Below, piece by piece: positions 60,422 through 61,925 of a DNA stretch of 61,925 bases. The stretch is from the NCBI GenBank assembly GCA_937898525.1, contig CALCBC010000127.1, positions 1 through 61,925 of the forward strand. Direction: 5' to 3'. The notes beneath the pieces were generated by a model. It ran no database searches. It was not told where the DNA came from and saw only the letters and a program-made list of their open reading frames with translations. Numbering within the stretch: position 1 is the stretch's first letter; each line of letters starts with the position of its first letter. The position numbers were made by a program, and so were the translations under genes. The DNA comes from an uncultured Sphingomonadales bacterium (GTDB taxonomy: Bacteria > Pseudomonadota > Alphaproteobacteria > Sphingomonadales > Sphingomonadaceae).

Positions 60422-61800
60422 CCGAACATCACGCCACGCCCATTGGGGCGGAAGTGCCGATGGGGCATCCGGAAGCGACCCCGGCTCCAGTCCTGCGCCG
60501 AGCGATCGCCGCGTCGGCGCTCGGCAACGCGACCGAATGGTTCGACTACGGGATCTACGCGTACGGTGTCGTCTACATCTCCTCGGCGCTGTTCCCCGGC
60601 GAAGCGGCCGAGGCCACGCTGTTTGCGCTCGCCACTTTCGCGATCTCGTTCCTGGTCAGGCCGCTCGGCGGGCTGTTCTGGGGCCCGCTGGGCGACCGCT
60701 ACGGCCGCAAGACGATCCTCGCTATGACGATCCTGCTGATGTCCGCTGCGACCGTCGCGGTCGGCCTGATCCCGTCGTACGAGACCATCGGCCTGTGGGC
60801 CCCTGCCCTGCTGGTGGCACTGAGGATGATCCAGGGCTTCTCGACCGGCGGCGAGTACGGCGGCGCGGCGACGTTCATGGCCGAGTATTCGCCCGACGAC
60901 CGGCGCGGCTTCTACGGCAGCTTCCTCGAATTCGGCACGCTCGCGGGCTTTTCCTTCGGCGCGCTGCTGATGCTCGGTTTCTCGCTCTGGTTCGGGGAGC
61001 AGGCGATGTACGACTGGGCCTGGCGGATTCCGTTCTTCGTTGCCGGTCCAATGGGCCTCGTGGGCATGTATCTCCGCTCGCGGATGGAGGACACGCCGAT
61101 CTTCCGCGAGATCGAAGCACACCACGAGACCGAACCTGCCGCATCGACCGAGATCCGGCACCTCATCACGCGCTACTGGCGGCCCCTGCTCACGATGGGC
61201 GGGCTGGTCATTGCGCTCAACGTCGTCAACTACACCCTGCTCAGCTACATGCCGACCTACTTGCAGCGTCGGCTCGGTCTCGGCACCGACGACGCGCTGA
61301 TCGTGCCGATCATCGGCATGCTGTTCATGATGCTGTTCGTACCCTTCGCCGGGGCGCTGTCCGACAAGGTCGGGCGAAAGCCGCTATGGTGGGTTTCGCT
61401 CGTCGGCCTGTTCGTGGGTGTGGTTCCGCTTTACCTTCTGATGGCGACGAGCTTCACCGGAGCCGTGATCGGTTTCGCGCTGCTGGGCCTGCTCTACGTG
61501 CCGCAGCTGGCGACGATTTCGGCGACTTTCCCGGCGATGTTCCCCACCCACGTGCGCTTCGCCGGGTTCGCCATCTCCTACAACGTCGCCACCTCGCTGT
61601 TCGGCGGCACCGCGCCGGCGTTCAACAGCTGGCTGATCGGAGCGACCGGCAACGAACTGATGCCTGCCTACGTGATGATGGCTGCGTGCGTCGTCGGGGC
61701 GGTGGCGCTGACACGGACGCCTGAGACGGCCGGTCAATCGCTGCGCGGCACCGAGCTCCCGGGCAAAGGGAAGGCTTCGCCGGCAAGCCGCACAGCCTGA
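60418..61800 (+). CDS. MHS-type osmoprotectant/proton symporter (ProP-like)
   Basis: 460 residues, 12 membrane segments. The MHS family marks are clear: GNATEWFDYGIYAYG, FLVRPLGGLFWGPLGDRYGRK, RMIQGFSTGGEYGGAATFMAE and PMGLVGMYLRSRMEDTP. These transporters bring in proline, betaine or ectoine with protons; at the end of an ectoine operon, uptake or retention of ectoine is likely. The C-terminal coiled coil that sets osmotic activation in E. coli ProP is missing here. Last gene of the operon. Confidence 0.88.
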   Translation: MTEHHATPIGAEVPMGHPEATPAPVLRRAIAASALGNATEWFDYGIYAYGVVYISSALFPGEAAEATLFALATFAISFLVRPLGGLFWGPLGDRYGRKTILAMTILLMSAATVAVGLIPSYETIGLWAPALLVALRMIQGFSTGGEYGGAATFMAEYSPDDRRGFYGSFLEFGTLAGFSFGALLMLGFSLWFGEQAMYDWAWRIPFFVAGPMGLVGMYLRSRMEDTPIFREIEAHHETEPAASTEIRHLITRYWRPLLTMGGLVIALNVVNYTLLSYMPTYLQRRLGLGTDDALIVPIIGMLFMMLFVPFAGALSDKVGRKPLWWVSLVGLFVGVVPLYLLMATSFTGAVIGFALLGLLYVPQLATISATFPAMFPTHVRFAGFAISYNVATSLFGGTAPAFNSWLIGATGNELMPAYVMMAACVVGAVALTRTPETAGQSLRGTELPGKGKASPASRTA

Positions 61801-61870
61801 CCCGAAGGCTGGCTCCTCGCCTGAGGTCCGAAAGAAGAACGGTGGCCACGTGCACCGCACCTGCGTGGGG

Positions 61871-61925
61871 TGGTAGCGGAGGAGGGACTCGAACCCCCGA
61901 CACGCGGATTATGATTCCGCTGCTC
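61871..61925 (-). tRNA. tRNA-Met (CAT), partial
   Basis: Read on the minus strand, the end is a 3' half-tRNA: anticodon stem GCGGA/TCCGC with the loop ATCATAA (anticodon CAT), T loop TTCGAGT with its five-pair stem, the acceptor strand CTCCGCT, discriminator A and an encoded CCA at 61871-61873. The anticodon CAT can be elongator or initiator Met or lysidine-modified Ile; the missing 5' part decides. The loop resembles elongator Met. It directly follows the ectoine operon on the opposite strand. Confidence 0.85.

Overview
The window is about 62 kb of GC-rich, densely coding chromosome from an alphaproteobacterium, most likely a marine or salt-tolerant member of the Sphingomonadales (Erythrobacteraceae/Sphingomonadaceae type). 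The clues are the three-part transhydrogenase gene pntAA, a CcrM-type GANTC methyltransferase next to rnhB, 5-aminolevulinate synthase (the Shemin route to haem), a TonB-dependent receptor typical of sphingomonads, paired cysteine desulfurases with a 2Fe-2S ferredoxin, and many small sphingomonad-type secreted proteins. No phage, transposase, plasmid or CRISPR genes are visible. The assignment rests on gene content and protein character, not on a database search.

Layout. 1-5.4 kb: a tiny cytochrome oxidase subunit IV-like gene and pntAA (minus strand), an NtrC-like regulator, a short-chain dehydrogenase, a small secreted protein and folP. 5.6-9.9 kb: ccrM behind a control region dense in GANTC sites with a consensus DnaA box, a small AT-richer segment carrying an NTF2-like protein, rnhB overlapping head to head with a sugar dehydrogenase lipoprotein, and a GNAT acetyltransferase. 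10-13.5 kb: a tightly coupled DUF1285-Nudix-cca operon and a duplicated-domain periplasmic protein. 13.6-19.5 kb: parC, then two translationally coupled cysteine desulfurases with a ferredoxin, and a divergent alpha/beta hydrolase. 19.6-28 kb: a TonB-like protein, a DUF885 metallohydrolase, a membrane-anchored winged-helix regulator, a PAS-GGDEF-EAL-PilZ protein, a YidB-like protein and pgi. 28-41.6 kb: lepB-rnc-era, a DHA2 drug-efflux-type transporter, a YeiH-family transporter, topA with a coupled small HTH gene, dprA-plsY, murI and hemA. 41.8-51.6 kb: a MarR regulator with a TonB-dependent receptor, an entericidin-like lipoprotein, ornithine/diaminopimelate-type decarboxylase and a deoxyhypusine-synthase-like enzyme (polyamine genes) flanking an HxlR/SDR pair, threonine dehydratase-like enzyme, and a frameshifted MAPEG gene.

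51.9-61.9 kb is the clearest accessory module: a soluble NarX-like kinase and a divergent NarL-like regulator, then a MarR repressor (EctR type) divergent from ectA-ectB-ectC-ectD-ask and two major-facilitator genes. The enzymes make ectoine and 5-hydroxyectoine from aspartate semialdehyde, the dedicated aspartokinase feeds the pathway, and the last transporter resembles ProP-type osmoprotectant/proton symporters. Almost every junction overlaps or is short, so it reads as one osmoadaptation operon, ending next to a tRNA with anticodon CAT at the window edge. An inverted repeat between ectR and ectA is a good candidate operator.

Several genes appear to use non-ATG starts, some of them rare (ATT for the ferredoxin, CTG for hemA, TTG for pgi). 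Two short genes (an entericidin-like lipoprotein and a Myb/SANT-like HTH protein coupled to topA) were found by direct translation.
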